From: PBB1 sp965229345
GTDB lineage: Bacteria; Pseudomonadota; Gammaproteobacteria; Burkholderiales; Burkholderiaceae_C
Direction: 5' to 3'
Assembly: GCA_965229345.1 (NCBI GenBank)
Contig: OZ245872.1
Span: forward strand, 3,224,001 to 3,288,000
DNA length: 64,000 nucleotides
The notes beneath the pieces are model-generated. The model saw only the letters and a list, made by a program, of their open reading frames with translations. It was not told where the DNA came from and did no database searches. Both the position numbers and the translations under genes were made by a program. Positions 39,360 through 48,762 of this stretch are shown one piece after another. Position 1 is the stretch's first letter. Each line of letters opens with the position of its first letter.

Positions 39360-41128
39360 GCAAGAAAAAAAAGCAGACCAAGCCGCAGCCCAGTCGCGCG
39401 CCGCAGATGATCGGTGCGTTCATCCGCGCCTACCCGGGCCGCAGTGCCGCGGCGCTGCTGGCGGTCTTCGTGGCCGGACTGACGGACAGCCTGGGCATGT
39501 CGATGCTGCTGTCCATGTTGTCGTTCGCCACGAACACCGGTGCGCACACGCCATCGATGCCGGAGAAGGTCGCAGTGCAGGTCACGCAGTTCTTCGGACT
39601 GCAGCCCACCACGGTCGTGCTGCTGACGCTGTCGACCGTGCTGATCGCCCTGAAGGCGGTGTTGTCGCTGGTCGCCAATCGGCAGGTCGGCTACACGGTG
39701 GCCAACATCGCCACCGACCTGCGGCTGGCACTGATCCGCTCGGTGATGTCGGCACGCTGGACCCACTACCTGGACCAGTCGGTGGGTCGCCTGACCAACG
39801 CTGTCGCCAGCGAAGCACAGCGCGCCTCCGAGGCATTCCAGCACAGCGCCGAGATGGCAGCCATGGTCCTCAATGGCGTGATCTTTCTCGGCGTCGCGCT
39901 GTCGATTTCGTGGCAGGCCGGCGTCGCCGCCGTCATCGCGGGAGCCCTGCTGCTGGCGTCGCTGCACACGCTGGTGCGCAGCTCGCTGAAAGCGGGCCGG
40001 CATCAGACCGTGCTGCTGAGATCGTTGCTCTCGGTCATGGGCGGGCAGATGGCTGCCGCCAAGGCGCTGAAGGCGATGGCCCGCGAGGACCATGTCGATG
40101 CGCTGCTGTCAGACCAGACACGCGCCTTACGCCGGGCGCTGCGCCGCCAGGTGATCAGCCGCGAGGCGATGAGCGCGCTGCAGGAGCCGTTGCTCGCCAT
40201 CCTGGTGGGCATCGGCTTTTTCTTCAGCTTGGTCGTGCTGAACATGCCACTGGCGGAGGTGCTGGTGATGGTGTTCCTGCTCGCCCGCACCGTGAGCTAC
40301 CTGTCGAAGGCCCAGCGCGCCTACCAGCAGATCGTGCTGCGTGAAAGCGCGTACTGGTCGGTGATGGAGCACATCAACGTGGCCCGCGCCGAGGTCGAAG
40401 CCCCAGGGGGGGATCAACGGGTGGCCCTGGTCGAAGGCATTCATTTCGATGACGTGAGCTTCAGCCATGGCGAGCGCCGCGCGATCGTCGAGCACGGCAC
40501 CTTCACCGTGCCAGCACAGCAGCTGACGGTGATCATCGGTCCGTCGGGTGCGGGCAAGACCACGCTGCTGGATCTGGTCGTCGGTCTGCTCAGGCCGACC
40601 GGTGGTCGCATCCTCGTCGACGGCGTGGAGCTCGGTGCGCTGGATCTGCGCCAGTGGCGGCGTCAGATCGGCTACGTGCCTCAGGAATCGGTGATGGTCG
40701 ATGAGTCGGTGGCCTACAACGTGACGCTGGGCGAGGTGGGCGTCAGCGATGAGCAGATCAGCACGGCACTGCGCGCAGCCGACGCCCTCAGCTTCGTGGA
40801 GGCCATGCCTGACGGGCTGCAGACCCGGGTCGGCGAAGGGGGTTCGCGCTTGTCCGGGGGGCAGCGGCAGCGTCTGGCCATCGCCCGCGCGCTGGTGCAT
40901 GAACCGCGGCTGCTGATCCTCGATGAGGCCACCAGCCACCTCGACGCGGAGGCGCAGGCCGCGGTGATCGAGGCCGTCAAGCACCTGCGGGGCCAGTTGA
41001 CGATCCTGGCCGTGGCGCACCAGGACCTGCTGATCCAGGCCGCCGACCGCGTGTACCGACTGGCCGACGGGCAGCTCAGCACCCTGCACAAGCAGGTCGA
41101 CCCCAGCCCGATCGCGGTGCACGGCTGA
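39356..41128 (+). CDS. MsbA-like ABC exporter (lipid/glycolipid)
   Basis: 590 residues. A Lys-rich cytoplasmic N-terminus precedes a six-helix type IV ABC membrane domain (about 20-330). The ATPase follows with Walker A GPSGAGKTT (395-403), LSGGQRQRLAIARAL (about 499) and LLILDEATSHLD. The neighbours (lipid kinase before, acyltransferase immediately after) make a lipid, glycolipid or lipid-linked oligosaccharide the likely cargo. The start overlaps the previous stop. Confidence 0.88.
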   Translation: MSKKKKQTKPQPSRAPQMIGAFIRAYPGRSAAALLAVFVAGLTDSLGMSMLLSMLSFATNTGAHTPSMPEKVAVQVTQFFGLQPTTVVLLTLSTVLIALKAVLSLVANRQVGYTVANIATDLRLALIRSVMSARWTHYLDQSVGRLTNAVASEAQRASEAFQHSAEMAAMVLNGVIFLGVALSISWQAGVAAVIAGALLLASLHTLVRSSLKAGRHQTVLLRSLLSVMGGQMAAAKALKAMAREDHVDALLSDQTRALRRALRRQVISREAMSALQEPLLAILVGIGFFFSLVVLNMPLAEVLVMVFLLARTVSYLSKAQRAYQQIVLRESAYWSVMEHINVARAEVEAPGGDQRVALVEGIHFDDVSFSHGERRAIVEHGTFTVPAQQLTVIIGPSGAGKTTLLDLVVGLLRPTGGRILVDGVELGALDLRQWRRQIGYVPQESVMVDESVAYNVTLGEVGVSDEQISTALRAADALSFVEAMPDGLQTRVGEGGSRLSGGQRQRLAIARALVHEPRLLILDEATSHLDAEAQAAVIEAVKHLRGQLTILAVAHQDLLIQAADRVYRLADGQLSTLHKQVDPSPIAVHG

Positions 41129-42067
41129 ATGGACTGGGCTCGGAACCTGCGACGCCGGCGTCGCCGTGCGATGTTTCTCGGCCTGCGCTCGCTGCTGCGC
41201 GTCGTCGGCTTCCGGCATGCACGCACCCTGGGCAGTTGGCTGGGTGAGATGCAGTTCTGGTTCGGCGGGTCGCAGCGCCGGCGGCTGCAACGCGAGATCG
41301 CTCAGGTGCTGGGGCGACCGCCCCATGACCCGTCGGTGCGCCCGCTGCTGCGGGAAGCCTACCGGGTGAACAACGGCGCCCTGATGGAGATCATGGCGAT
41401 GTTCGACCAGCGCCAGGACGAAGACACGCTGGCCGCCCACTGCCAGCTCGATGGCCTGGATCATCTGCGCACGGCAATGAGCCAGGGCCGCGGCGCCATC
41501 GTGCTGGCCACCCACATGGGCAACGCCAGCCTCGCGATGGTGCGGGTGGCACAGTCCGGCTGGCCGGTGTCGTTGCTGTACCGCAAGGCGCGCATGATGT
41601 CGGACGGGTTTTTCCAGGATGGCCTGGAGCAGTACGGCATCCAGGCCATCCTCGCCAACAGCGGCATCCGCGCCTACGGCCAGATGCTGGCCGCGCTGAA
41701 GCAAGGCCGGGTGCTGTTCCTGATGATGGACCAGGGCCTGAAAAAGGCCGGCGACGGCACGATGCAGCGCTTCCTGGGCAAGGACGTGCCGATGCCGGCC
41801 GGCCCCGCGCAACTGGCGAGGGTGTCGCGGTCACCGGTGCTGCCCATGGTGGCGGTGGCGGCCTCGCCAGTGTGGCGATTCGAAATCCAGCCCCCCCTGA
41901 CGATCGGACAGGGGACGCTGGAGGCCGATGTGGACTTCCTGACCCGCCTGACCGAAGCGCAGGTGCTGCAGCACCCGGAGCTGTGGAGCTGGCATCACCG
42001 GCGCTGGAGCAAGTTTCCGATGGTGGCTGCCGACACACAGCGTGTCATCCATCGCGTTGACACTTAA
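41129..42067 (+). CDS. LpxL/HtrB-like lysophospholipid acyltransferase
   Basis: 312 residues, starting on the base after the exporter stop. The layout follows the LpxL family: an N-terminal basic amphipathic segment, a RVNNGALMEIMAMF region, THMGNAS at 128-134, YRKARM, and DQGLKKAG in the acceptor loop. In LpxL enzymes the catalytic motif is H-x4-D/E; here H129 is followed by Ser134 instead of an acid. The enzyme may therefore be inactive, use another carboxylate, or belong to a divergent subgroup. Otherwise it would acylate a lipid A-like or other glycolipid acceptor. Confidence 0.8.
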   Translation: MDWARNLRRRRRRAMFLGLRSLLRVVGFRHARTLGSWLGEMQFWFGGSQRRRLQREIAQVLGRPPHDPSVRPLLREAYRVNNGALMEIMAMFDQRQDEDTLAAHCQLDGLDHLRTAMSQGRGAIVLATHMGNASLAMVRVAQSGWPVSLLYRKARMMSDGFFQDGLEQYGIQAILANSGIRAYGQMLAALKQGRVLFLMMDQGLKKAGDGTMQRFLGKDVPMPAGPAQLARVSRSPVLPMVAVAASPVWRFEIQPPLTIGQGTLEADVDFLTRLTEAQVLQHPELWSWHHRRWSKFPMVAADTQRVIHRVDT

Positions 42068-42126
42068 TGTCCGCAACAGGTGAGTGAGGTCGAATGCTGG
42101 ACTGAACGCCAGGGCCCGCGAGTCTT

Positions 42127-43188
42127 ATGCCATCCGAGCTGAACACTGTACCGGTCTGGGTCTTGCTGGGTGCCAAGCATGGCGACAACCAGCAGTTGCT
42201 GGCCATCGCCGAGGCGATGAAGCGGCCATACCGGGTCATCCCGCTGTACTTCAACCGGGCCGCCCGCTTGCCACCGCTGCTGCTGGGCACCGGCCGTCTG
42301 AGCTGGCGCACCGAGTGTGCGTTGCAACCGCCGTGGCCGCAGGCAGTGCTGGCCGCTGGCCGCAGGTCCGTGCCGGCAGCCCGCTGGATACGCAAGCAAT
42401 CGGGCGGGCAGACGCGGCTGATCCACGTCAACCGTCCTTGGGCGCCACTGGCCTGGTTCGACCTGATCGTCACCACCCCGCAATACGCTGTGCCGCGCCG
42501 CGCCAATGTGCTCACCAACCTGATGCCCTTCGTGCTGCCCGCGCAAGATGATGCCTCTGCGGCATCACTGGCCGACCGGGCAGCGAGCATGCCGCGCCCG
42601 TGGACGGTGGTGCTGGTGGGAGGGAACAGCCGCCCTTATGTGCTCAACAAGACCAGCGCACGTTTGCTGGCGCACACGGTGAATGACAAGGTGCGTGAGA
42701 CCGGTGGCAGCGCCTGGGTCCTGGGGAGCCCTCGGACCCAGGATTCGGCCATGGCCATCATCGAAGCGACCCTGCATGGTCCCGCGCATGTCTCGCGCTG
42801 GGGGCATGGCGAAAACCTCTACCGCCCACTGCTGCGGGAGGCCGACCGATTCATCGTCACGACCGACAGCGCCTCGATGCTGACCGAAGCGCTGCTCAGC
42901 GGCCGCACGGTCACGCCGTTCACGCTGCCAGCGCGCCCGCACTGGCGATGGCGATTCGCCTCGGCCTGGCGCGCGGCGGCCGAGCGACAGCCGGCCTCAG
43001 CAGTGGCGCGGGTCTATGAGTGGGCGGTCGATCGCGGCCTGCTGTCGGCGGTGCGCGACATCGGGCATCTGCAGCGCGCCCTCACCGATGCCGGCTTGTT
43101 CGGTGCCGACGGCCGGCCACAAGAAGTGGCCGCGCTCGAACGCTGCGCAACGCTCGCACGCATCACACAGACGATCGCCAACGGCTGA
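42127..43188 (+). CDS. ELM1 family protein (GT-B-like)
   Basis: 353 residues. It matches the bacterial mitochondrial-fission-ELM1 family: VWVLLGAKHGDNQQ at the start (GDxxQ motif), VTTPQYAVP, NVLTNLMPF, VLVGGNSRPYVL, HGENLYRPLLREADRFIVT and SASMLTEALLSG. The fold resembles a glycosyltransferase B type such as MurG/LpxB. The biochemical activity is not established, and the gene occurs in lipopolysaccharide loci. It lies 59 bases after the acyltransferase and ends that operon; the next gene is convergent. Confidence 0.85.
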   Translation: MPSELNTVPVWVLLGAKHGDNQQLLAIAEAMKRPYRVIPLYFNRAARLPPLLLGTGRLSWRTECALQPPWPQAVLAAGRRSVPAARWIRKQSGGQTRLIHVNRPWAPLAWFDLIVTTPQYAVPRRANVLTNLMPFVLPAQDDASAASLADRAASMPRPWTVVLVGGNSRPYVLNKTSARLLAHTVNDKVRETGGSAWVLGSPRTQDSAMAIIEATLHGPAHVSRWGHGENLYRPLLREADRFIVTTDSASMLTEALLSGRTVTPFTLPARPHWRWRFASAWRAAAERQPASAVARVYEWAVDRGLLSAVRDIGHLQRALTDAGLFGADGRPQEVAALERCATLARITQTIANG

Positions 43189-43214
43189 TCGGCGGCCGCA
43201 CGCCTTGCGTGCGA

Positions 43215-44186
43215 TCAGGCCGCAGGCTGGCGAGCCCGGGCAATGCAGTCGTATGCGTCGCTTCGGATGTGCTGGCGCGCGATTTCGTCCTTCAGCAACG
43301 CCGCGGACACCGCCCCATTGTCCAGACACTCGCCGAGCAGGCGAAAGAACAACTGCTCCTGTGCCGGATCGGGGTGCCGCTTGTAGCTGCCGGCCCCTCG
43401 TCCCTTGATCGAACGCAGCCAGATCCCCAGGCGTGACTGCCATGTCGTTCCGCGCGGCGTGAAGTCCGACGGCAGCCCGGTCTTCCAGGGCTGGGTGCGG
43501 CGGTGGGTGTTGTGCAGCAGACGGGTGTCTGCGGCCAGCCGGTCGAAATCGTTCCAGATCGGCTCCAGTGGCGCCACGCTGCCGGGCGGCTCGAGCAACA
43601 GCCACATCCAGTCGCGGTAGTCGCGCTCGCTGCGACACACCCGCTCGAAATCGGCCTCCCACTGCCAGTGCGTCAGGCGTGCGCAATCGAGCAGCATCAC
43701 GCTCGATGCGTAGTGCAACGGACGGCGAAAGTCGCTGTCCATCTGGCGCGCCATCACCGCGGCAGCGCCCATGTCGCGCTCCAGCAGTTCGTTGATGTCG
43801 CCGAGTGCGAACACGTCGGGATCGATGAGCACCGCACGGCCGGCATAACCCATCGCCTCGGGCACGGCAAATCGCAGCGGCGTGAATGACTGCAGGTCGT
43901 CGTTGACCCACACCGCCTGACGCCCTTCTCGCAGATAGCGGCGTCCTTCGAAACGCTGGAACGCCGGGAAATCGGTGGTCTGCAGGATGCGCACGTCGAA
44001 GCGCTCCGGGGCGGCGCTGTGGCGACGCAGCGCGTGCTGCGCCACGAGCGCACCGATCACCTGCTTCGGGTTGGTGTGAATGAAGACCGTGTTGCGCACC
44101 GAAGCCTTCGGCGCGCCGTCGGCCGTAGGCTGACGCTGATGCATCGGGGTGGATGGCACCGTTTTCCCTCCGCCCAGACCGGTCAT
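43215..44186 (-). CDS. putative GT-A (GT8-like) glycosyltransferase
   Basis: 323 residues. The first half reads as a GT-A nucleotide-sugar domain: VFIHTNPKQVIGALVAQHAL at the start, a DxD-like IDPDVFALGDI near 118-128, ASSVMLLDC, and a later YRDWMWLLL. Family GT8 is the closest that I can suggest. Its start overlaps the stop of the oxygenase gene (ATGA), so the two are coupled. Function is probably transfer of a sugar to a surface glycan or protein; the acceptor is unknown. Confidence 0.65.
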   Translation of the reverse strand: MTGLGGGKTVPSTPMHQRQPTADGAPKASVRNTVFIHTNPKQVIGALVAQHALRRHSAAPERFDVRILQTTDFPAFQRFEGRRYLREGRQAVWVNDDLQSFTPLRFAVPEAMGYAGRAVLIDPDVFALGDINELLERDMGAAAVMARQMDSDFRRPLHYASSVMLLDCARLTHWQWEADFERVCRSERDYRDWMWLLLEPPGSVAPLEPIWNDFDRLAADTRLLHNTHRRTQPWKTGLPSDFTPRGTTWQSRLGIWLRSIKGRGAGSYKRHPDPAQEQLFFRLLGECLDNGAVSAALLKDEIARQHIRSDAYDCIARARQPAA

Positions 44187-45004
44187 CGACTTTGCTCCCG
44201 CTGGAACAGCCGAAACCAGAGCCGGCGCGCAGGGTTCATTTGCGGCAATCGAAACACCGGCCGATCCATCTCCACGACGAAATCAACGTAGCGGCGCACA
44301 TGCGGCGTCGGCGCGCGCGGGCTGACCGAATGAACCGCGTGCGGGCCGTTGACGAAACCGACGAACGAATTGGGTTGGTAAGCCACCTGGCTCTCGACAG
44401 CGACATCACGGCGAGCGGCCTGGTGCGCATCGAATCGCACCGGGCGCGGCGAACCATAGAGCTGGAGATCGCCACCGCGGGAATCGTCTGCAGGATCGCG
44501 CAGGTACAACAGACCCGTCCAGAGCTTGGTGACATGGTCCACGTGCGGGGCCTTGACGGCGGAGGCCTGCGCCATGACGGGTGTGTTGACGACGATCTGG
44601 CACTCGAGCGTGACATCGCCCGTTGCGCCCGCGCCTCGTCGCACGGCCGTCCATTGGTCGAGCGGGCGTCCCACGATGGACTCGATGCGCGGATACAGGC
44701 GGCGGATGTCGGCACCGAACCGACTCACGATCTGCCCCCAGAACGTCTGCGACGTGTGGTCTGCGACGAAGCGCTTCCACGGGCCGGAGAACGCCGGCTC
44801 CGAGAGCACACGCGACGAGTCGATGCGCAGCACCGCGTTGTCGCGGCGGGCGGCATCCGGCGCGAACAGATTCAACGCCGGGAAGGTTTGCACCAACGCC
44901 GCGTAGTGCTCGTCGCTCAGGCAGGGACGGTCCAGCCCATGCGCAAACGGCATGGCCTGCAATGTCGGTTGGTTGTGATGCGCAAGTACCGTTGCGTCGG
45001 TCAT
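44183..45004 (-). CDS. 2OG-Fe(II) oxygenase-like protein
   Basis: 273 residues. The Fe(II) facial triad is visible as H154-x-D156 (PHVDHVTK) and H225 (HAVHSVSP), with Arg237/238 as candidate 2-oxoglutarate ligands. The segment LWTGLLYLRDPADDSRGG is typical of the double-stranded beta-helix. Start 45004 is fixed by GGAGG at 45011-45015; a 17-codon longer version lacks such a site. It is coupled to the GT-A gene, so hydroxylation of a sugar, lipid or protein linked to that transferase is likely. This is an inference. Confidence 0.75.
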   Translation of the reverse strand: MTDATVLAHHNQPTLQAMPFAHGLDRPCLSDEHYAALVQTFPALNLFAPDAARRDNAVLRIDSSRVLSEPAFSGPWKRFVADHTSQTFWGQIVSRFGADIRRLYPRIESIVGRPLDQWTAVRRGAGATGDVTLECQIVVNTPVMAQASAVKAPHVDHVTKLWTGLLYLRDPADDSRGGDLQLYGSPRPVRFDAHQAARRDVAVESQVAYQPNSFVGFVNGPHAVHSVSPRAPTPHVRRYVDFVVEMDRPVFRLPQMNPARRLWFRLFQREQSR

Positions 45005-45224
45005 CCAAAGCCTCCAGTCATGACACCGTGAGCCGGTGATCTGCCGGATCGCCATGGGCGCTGACGGCCGAGGTCAACGCAGCGAGCTCCCTGGCCACGC
45101 CGACCGTTGCGGGGTGGGCCAACGCACCGACCGCCCGACGGCGAACGACCTTATTCTATCGAGGCAGCCTGTGCCATTGCCGGCTGCCACGCTGCTGTCG
45201 CCCTGCCCTCACGCTTCGCATTCG

Positions 45225-46217
45225 ATGACTGATACGCCGCTCTCCAGACCACCCCTGTTTGCAACGACGCCAAGCGCTGCGCCGCTGGCCGCCGTGACCG
45301 GTGCCAGCGGATTCATCGGCCGCCATCTGGTCAACATGCTCATCAGCCGGGGCTGGCCGGTGCGGCTGCTGCTGCGCAGCGAGCCCAGCATCAGCGAGTG
45401 GCGGAATCGCGGGGCCGCGGTGGTGGCCGGATCCCTGGCCGATGCGCCCGCACTGGAGCGATTGGTCGAGGGCGCCGGCGTGGTGATTCATGTCGCTGGC
45501 CTCATCAAGGCGGCAAGCCGGGCCGAATTCTTCAAGGGCAACCACGACGGGACACAGGCACTTGCCGCGACCGTGCAGCGCCTGGCCCCGACCGCGCACT
45601 TCCTGCACGTCTCGAGCCTCGCGGCACGCGAGCCGCTGCTGTCCGATTACGCCGCCAGCAAGCGCGCGGGCGAGGATGTGGCCCGCGCGATGCTGGGCGA
45701 GCACGTGACGGTGCTGCGACCGCCCGCGGTGTATGGCCCCGGCGACCGCGAGACGCTGGTTTTCTTTCAGCTGGCCCGGCAACGTCTGGTGCCGTTGCTC
45801 GGCTCGGCGAGTGCACGCGCGGCGATGATCCATGTCGACGATCTGGTGCGCCTGATCGAGCGCCTGGCCGCCCTGCCGCCGAGCGGGCAGGTGCTGACGG
45901 CTGCCGATGCACGTCCCGAGGGCTACCGCTGGGACGAGGTGCTGAATGCGGCTGCCCACGCGGTCGGCAACGAGCGTGCGCGGCTGGTGCGCGCGCCGCA
46001 GGCGCTGCTGCGCGCCGTGGCACTGGTGGGCGATGCGGGCCGCAGGCTGGGTGTGGCGAACATGCTCAACTCGCAGAAGCTGCGCGAGCTGCGGCATGAA
46101 GACTGGTCGGTGTCTGCCAGCGAATTGGCCACGGCCCCGGATTGGGCTCCGCGCTTCGATCTGGACATTGGTTTTGCCGACGCGGTGGCCTGGTACCGGG
46201 CCCACGCCTGGTTGTAG
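45225..46217 (+). CDS. NAD-dependent epimerase/dehydratase, CerR-like candidate
   Basis: 330 residues, an extended short-chain dehydrogenase. The Rossmann motif TGASGFIG is at 25-32, HVAGLIKAASRAEFF follows, catalytic Tyr/Lys are in YAASK with an upstream SSLAAREP, and RPPAVYGPGDRETL is present. Proteins of this subgroup with the HVAGLIKA and SSLAAREP segments include, from memory, the ceramide reductase (CerR) neighbourhood type of Caulobacter. That comparison was not run. The alternative is a sugar-nucleotide epimerase for the nearby glycan genes. Confidence 0.75.
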   Translation: MTDTPLSRPPLFATTPSAAPLAAVTGASGFIGRHLVNMLISRGWPVRLLLRSEPSISEWRNRGAAVVAGSLADAPALERLVEGAGVVIHVAGLIKAASRAEFFKGNHDGTQALAATVQRLAPTAHFLHVSSLAAREPLLSDYAASKRAGEDVARAMLGEHVTVLRPPAVYGPGDRETLVFFQLARQRLVPLLGSASARAAMIHVDDLVRLIERLAALPPSGQVLTAADARPEGYRWDEVLNAAAHAVGNERARLVRAPQALLRAVALVGDAGRRLGVANMLNSQKLRELRHEDWSVSASELATAPDWAPRFDLDIGFADAVAWYRAHAWL

Positions 46218-46405
46218 AAATCACCACAGCGACACCACTATTTGCGCGCTGCATTCGGGTTCGCAAGCCCCGCGTCGTTATCATTGGTTACATGTAGACA
46301 GGAGCGCGTTGACACTGCTGATCGTCCGTTGACGACGACGCAGGCGCTTCCTCGGTGCGTGGCGCACGCACCCTGAGGCCACGCAGACAGTTGCTCCATC
46401 CGTTC

Positions 46406-47878
46406 ATGACGATCAGCCCCTCCAGTTTCATCATTCCGGTTGAAAACCAGGTTCGCGAACTCGATGCCAAGCTGCTGCTGGCGTGCGCGGCGGCCGAGCG
46501 GGGCTTCCCTGTGGTGCTGGGCTCGCGCTCCTACGTCAATTTCGTGATGCCCTCACTGCCGCGCGGCCTGTTCCTCGCCAAGAGCATGCGCGCACTGAGC
46601 AAGCGCTCCTTGAACCTGATCCACGGGTTCGGACATGACATCGTCGCCTGGGACGAAGAGAGCCTGGTTCGCTACGACTCGCCCGAGTACTACGACTGGC
46701 GCTATTCGGAAGAGACCTTCAAGGTCATCGACCGCCTGTTCGCCTGGGGCGCGGACGATGCCGAGTTCTTCGCCAGCTACCCTGGCTACAGCGGCGCGCC
46801 GGTGCATGTGACAGGCAACCCACGCATCGACCTGCTGCGTCCTGAACTGCGCGGCTATTTCGCGCCCGAGGTGGCCGCCATCCGGCAGCGTTACGGCGAC
46901 TTCATCCTCATCAACACCAATTTCTCGTTCGTCAACAATTTCGTCCCCGCACAGAATCTGATCCAGCACGATCTCAGGGGCCGGCCTCAGGTCGGCCTCA
47001 CGGGCAAGGGCATGAGCTTGGAGTTCGCGCTCGGCATGGCCGCCCACCAGCAGACCATCTGCGATCACTTCCGCACCCTGCTGCCCATGCTGACCAGTTG
47101 GTTCCCGGACCACCGCATCGTGTTGCGACCTCACCCTTCAGAGAACCACGAGGTGTGGCGGCATCTCTTCGCGGACAGCCCACAGATCGAGGTCGCCCAC
47201 GAAGGCAATGTGGTGCCGTGGCTGATGGCAGCACGCACGCTGCTGCACAACGGCTGCACGACCGCCGTCGAGGCGAGCGTGCTGGGCACGCCGGCCGTGA
47301 GCTACATGCCCGTCACCTCCGACATCTACGACTACCACCTGCCCAACGGATTGAGCCATTGCGCGCGCACTCCCCTGGAAGTGCGCGAGGTGCTGGCCGA
47401 GGTGCTCGACGGCCGTCGTGGCACGGTCGATGCCGCCACGCGCGAGCGGCTGTTCAGCCGCCATCTGGCCGCCACCCAGGGCCCTCTGGCCTGCGATCGG
47501 GTGCTCGACGTGTTGATCGCCCATGGCTATGCCGACCGCGCGCCGCCGCGCCCCGCAGCGTGGCCCTGGATGAAGACCTGGCTGGGGTCTCGCCTGCGAA
47601 CCCTCGTCAAACGCATCAACAGCCGGCGCCCACAGCATCGCAACAGCGCGGCCCACCATGCGCACCGATTCCCCGGCGTGACCGTGGCCGAGCTGAACGC
47701 CCGCATCGCGCGGTTTGGCAACGAGCTGGGCCGCTTCGGCAGCGTGCGCGCGGTGGCCCATTCACCGTACGTTTTTCACATCCGCGATCTCGAAGCCGCG
47801 TCCCGCCTCGAACACACCCAGGGCATGGCGGCCCGTTCGCCAAGCACCCGCGTTCATCACCAAGGAGCCAAGTTGTGA
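46406..47878 (+). CDS. surface carbohydrate biosynthesis protein (GT-B-like)
   Basis: 490 residues. The N-terminal IPVENQVRELDAKLLLACAA is the hallmark of a family annotated as surface carbohydrate biosynthesis protein. Later segments include NLIHGFGHD, FAWGADDAEF, VTGNPRIDLLRP and RIVLRPHPSENH. The C-terminal LLHNGCTTAVEASVLGTPAVSY is typical of a GT-B donor site as in LpxB-like or TagF-like proteins. The 3' end overlaps the neuB-like start. With NeuB- and NeuA-like enzymes directly downstream it probably handles a nonulosonic-acid-containing surface glycan. Confidence 0.8.
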   Translation: MTISPSSFIIPVENQVRELDAKLLLACAAAERGFPVVLGSRSYVNFVMPSLPRGLFLAKSMRALSKRSLNLIHGFGHDIVAWDEESLVRYDSPEYYDWRYSEETFKVIDRLFAWGADDAEFFASYPGYSGAPVHVTGNPRIDLLRPELRGYFAPEVAAIRQRYGDFILINTNFSFVNNFVPAQNLIQHDLRGRPQVGLTGKGMSLEFALGMAAHQQTICDHFRTLLPMLTSWFPDHRIVLRPHPSENHEVWRHLFADSPQIEVAHEGNVVPWLMAARTLLHNGCTTAVEASVLGTPAVSYMPVTSDIYDYHLPNGLSHCARTPLEVREVLAEVLDGRRGTVDAATRERLFSRHLAATQGPLACDRVLDVLIAHGYADRAPPRPAAWPWMKTWLGSRLRTLVKRINSRRPQHRNSAAHHAHRFPGVTVAELNARIARFGNELGRFGSVRAVAHSPYVFHIRDLEAASRLEHTQGMAARSPSTRVHHQGAKL

Positions 47879-48762
47879 GCCATCGCCCACTCCCCCGCGT
47901 CATCGCTGAAATCGGCTGCAATCACAAAGGCGACATGGGCATTGCTCGCGACCTGATCGAATCGGCAGCGCGCTTTGCCAAGGCCGACTTCGTCAAGTTT
48001 CAAAAGCGCTGCAACCGCGAGTTGCTGACGCCGGAGGAGTACAGCGCACCGCACCCCAATCCCGTCCACAGCTACGGCGACACTTACGGCGCCCACCGCG
48101 AATTCCTCGAGTTCGATGTCGATCAACATCGTCGAATCCAACGCTGGTGCGAAGAGTTCGGCATCGGGTACTCGACTTCGGTGTGGGACATGACATCGGC
48201 CCAGGAAATGATCTCCCTGAACCCGCCGATGCTGAAGGTGCCCTCGGCCTGCAACCTGCACTTCGAGATGCTGGACCTGATGGCCCGCGAGTACGAAGGC
48301 GAGATCCATCTCTCGCTGGGCATGACCACGCGCGACGAGCAGGAAAGCATCGTGTCGCTGTTCGAGCGGCTGGGCGTGCAGAACCGTGTGGTGCTGTATG
48401 CCTGCACCTCCGGCTACCCGGTGCCGTTCGATCAGGTGTGTCTGCTCGAGGTCGCGCGCTTGCGCGATCTGTACGCCCACCGCGTTCAGGACATCGGCTT
48501 CTCGGGGCACCACCTGGGCATCGCAGTCGACATCGCCGCGTTGACGTTGGGTGCCAACTGGGTGGAGCGGCATTTCACGCTCGACCGCACCTGGAAAGGA
48601 ACCGACCACTCGGCCTCGCTGGAGCCCGATGGCTTGCGCAAGCTGGTGCGTGATCTGCGCGCGGTGGCCAGCGCGTTGACGGACAAGCCGAGCGACATCC
48701 TCGACATCGAAGCCCCGCAGCGCGCCAAGCTCAAGCGGCTGCCCGGCGTCCATCTGCGCTGA
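47875..48762 (+). CDS. NeuB-family nonulosonic acid synthase, short form
   Basis: 295 residues from a GTG with AAGGAG at 47862-47867. The NeuB TIM barrel is recognisable: RVIAEIGCNHKGDMGIARDL, DFVKFQKR, GIGYSTSVWD, KVPSACN, LSLGMTT, CTSGYPVP, IGFSGHHLG and VERHFTLDRTWKGTDH. It condenses phosphoenolpyruvate with a mannose-type sugar (phosphate) to a nine-carbon keto acid. The C-terminal SAF (antifreeze-like) domain found in classical sialic acid synthases is absent. Such short forms occur with KDN-type or phosphorylated substrates. It overlaps both neighbours by a few bases. Confidence 0.88.
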   Translation: MSHRPLPRVIAEIGCNHKGDMGIARDLIESAARFAKADFVKFQKRCNRELLTPEEYSAPHPNPVHSYGDTYGAHREFLEFDVDQHRRIQRWCEEFGIGYSTSVWDMTSAQEMISLNPPMLKVPSACNLHFEMLDLMAREYEGEIHLSLGMTTRDEQESIVSLFERLGVQNRVVLYACTSGYPVPFDQVCLLEVARLRDLYAHRVQDIGFSGHHLGIAVDIAALTLGANWVERHFTLDRTWKGTDHSASLEPDGLRKLVRDLRAVASALTDKPSDILDIEAPQRAKLKRLPGVHLR

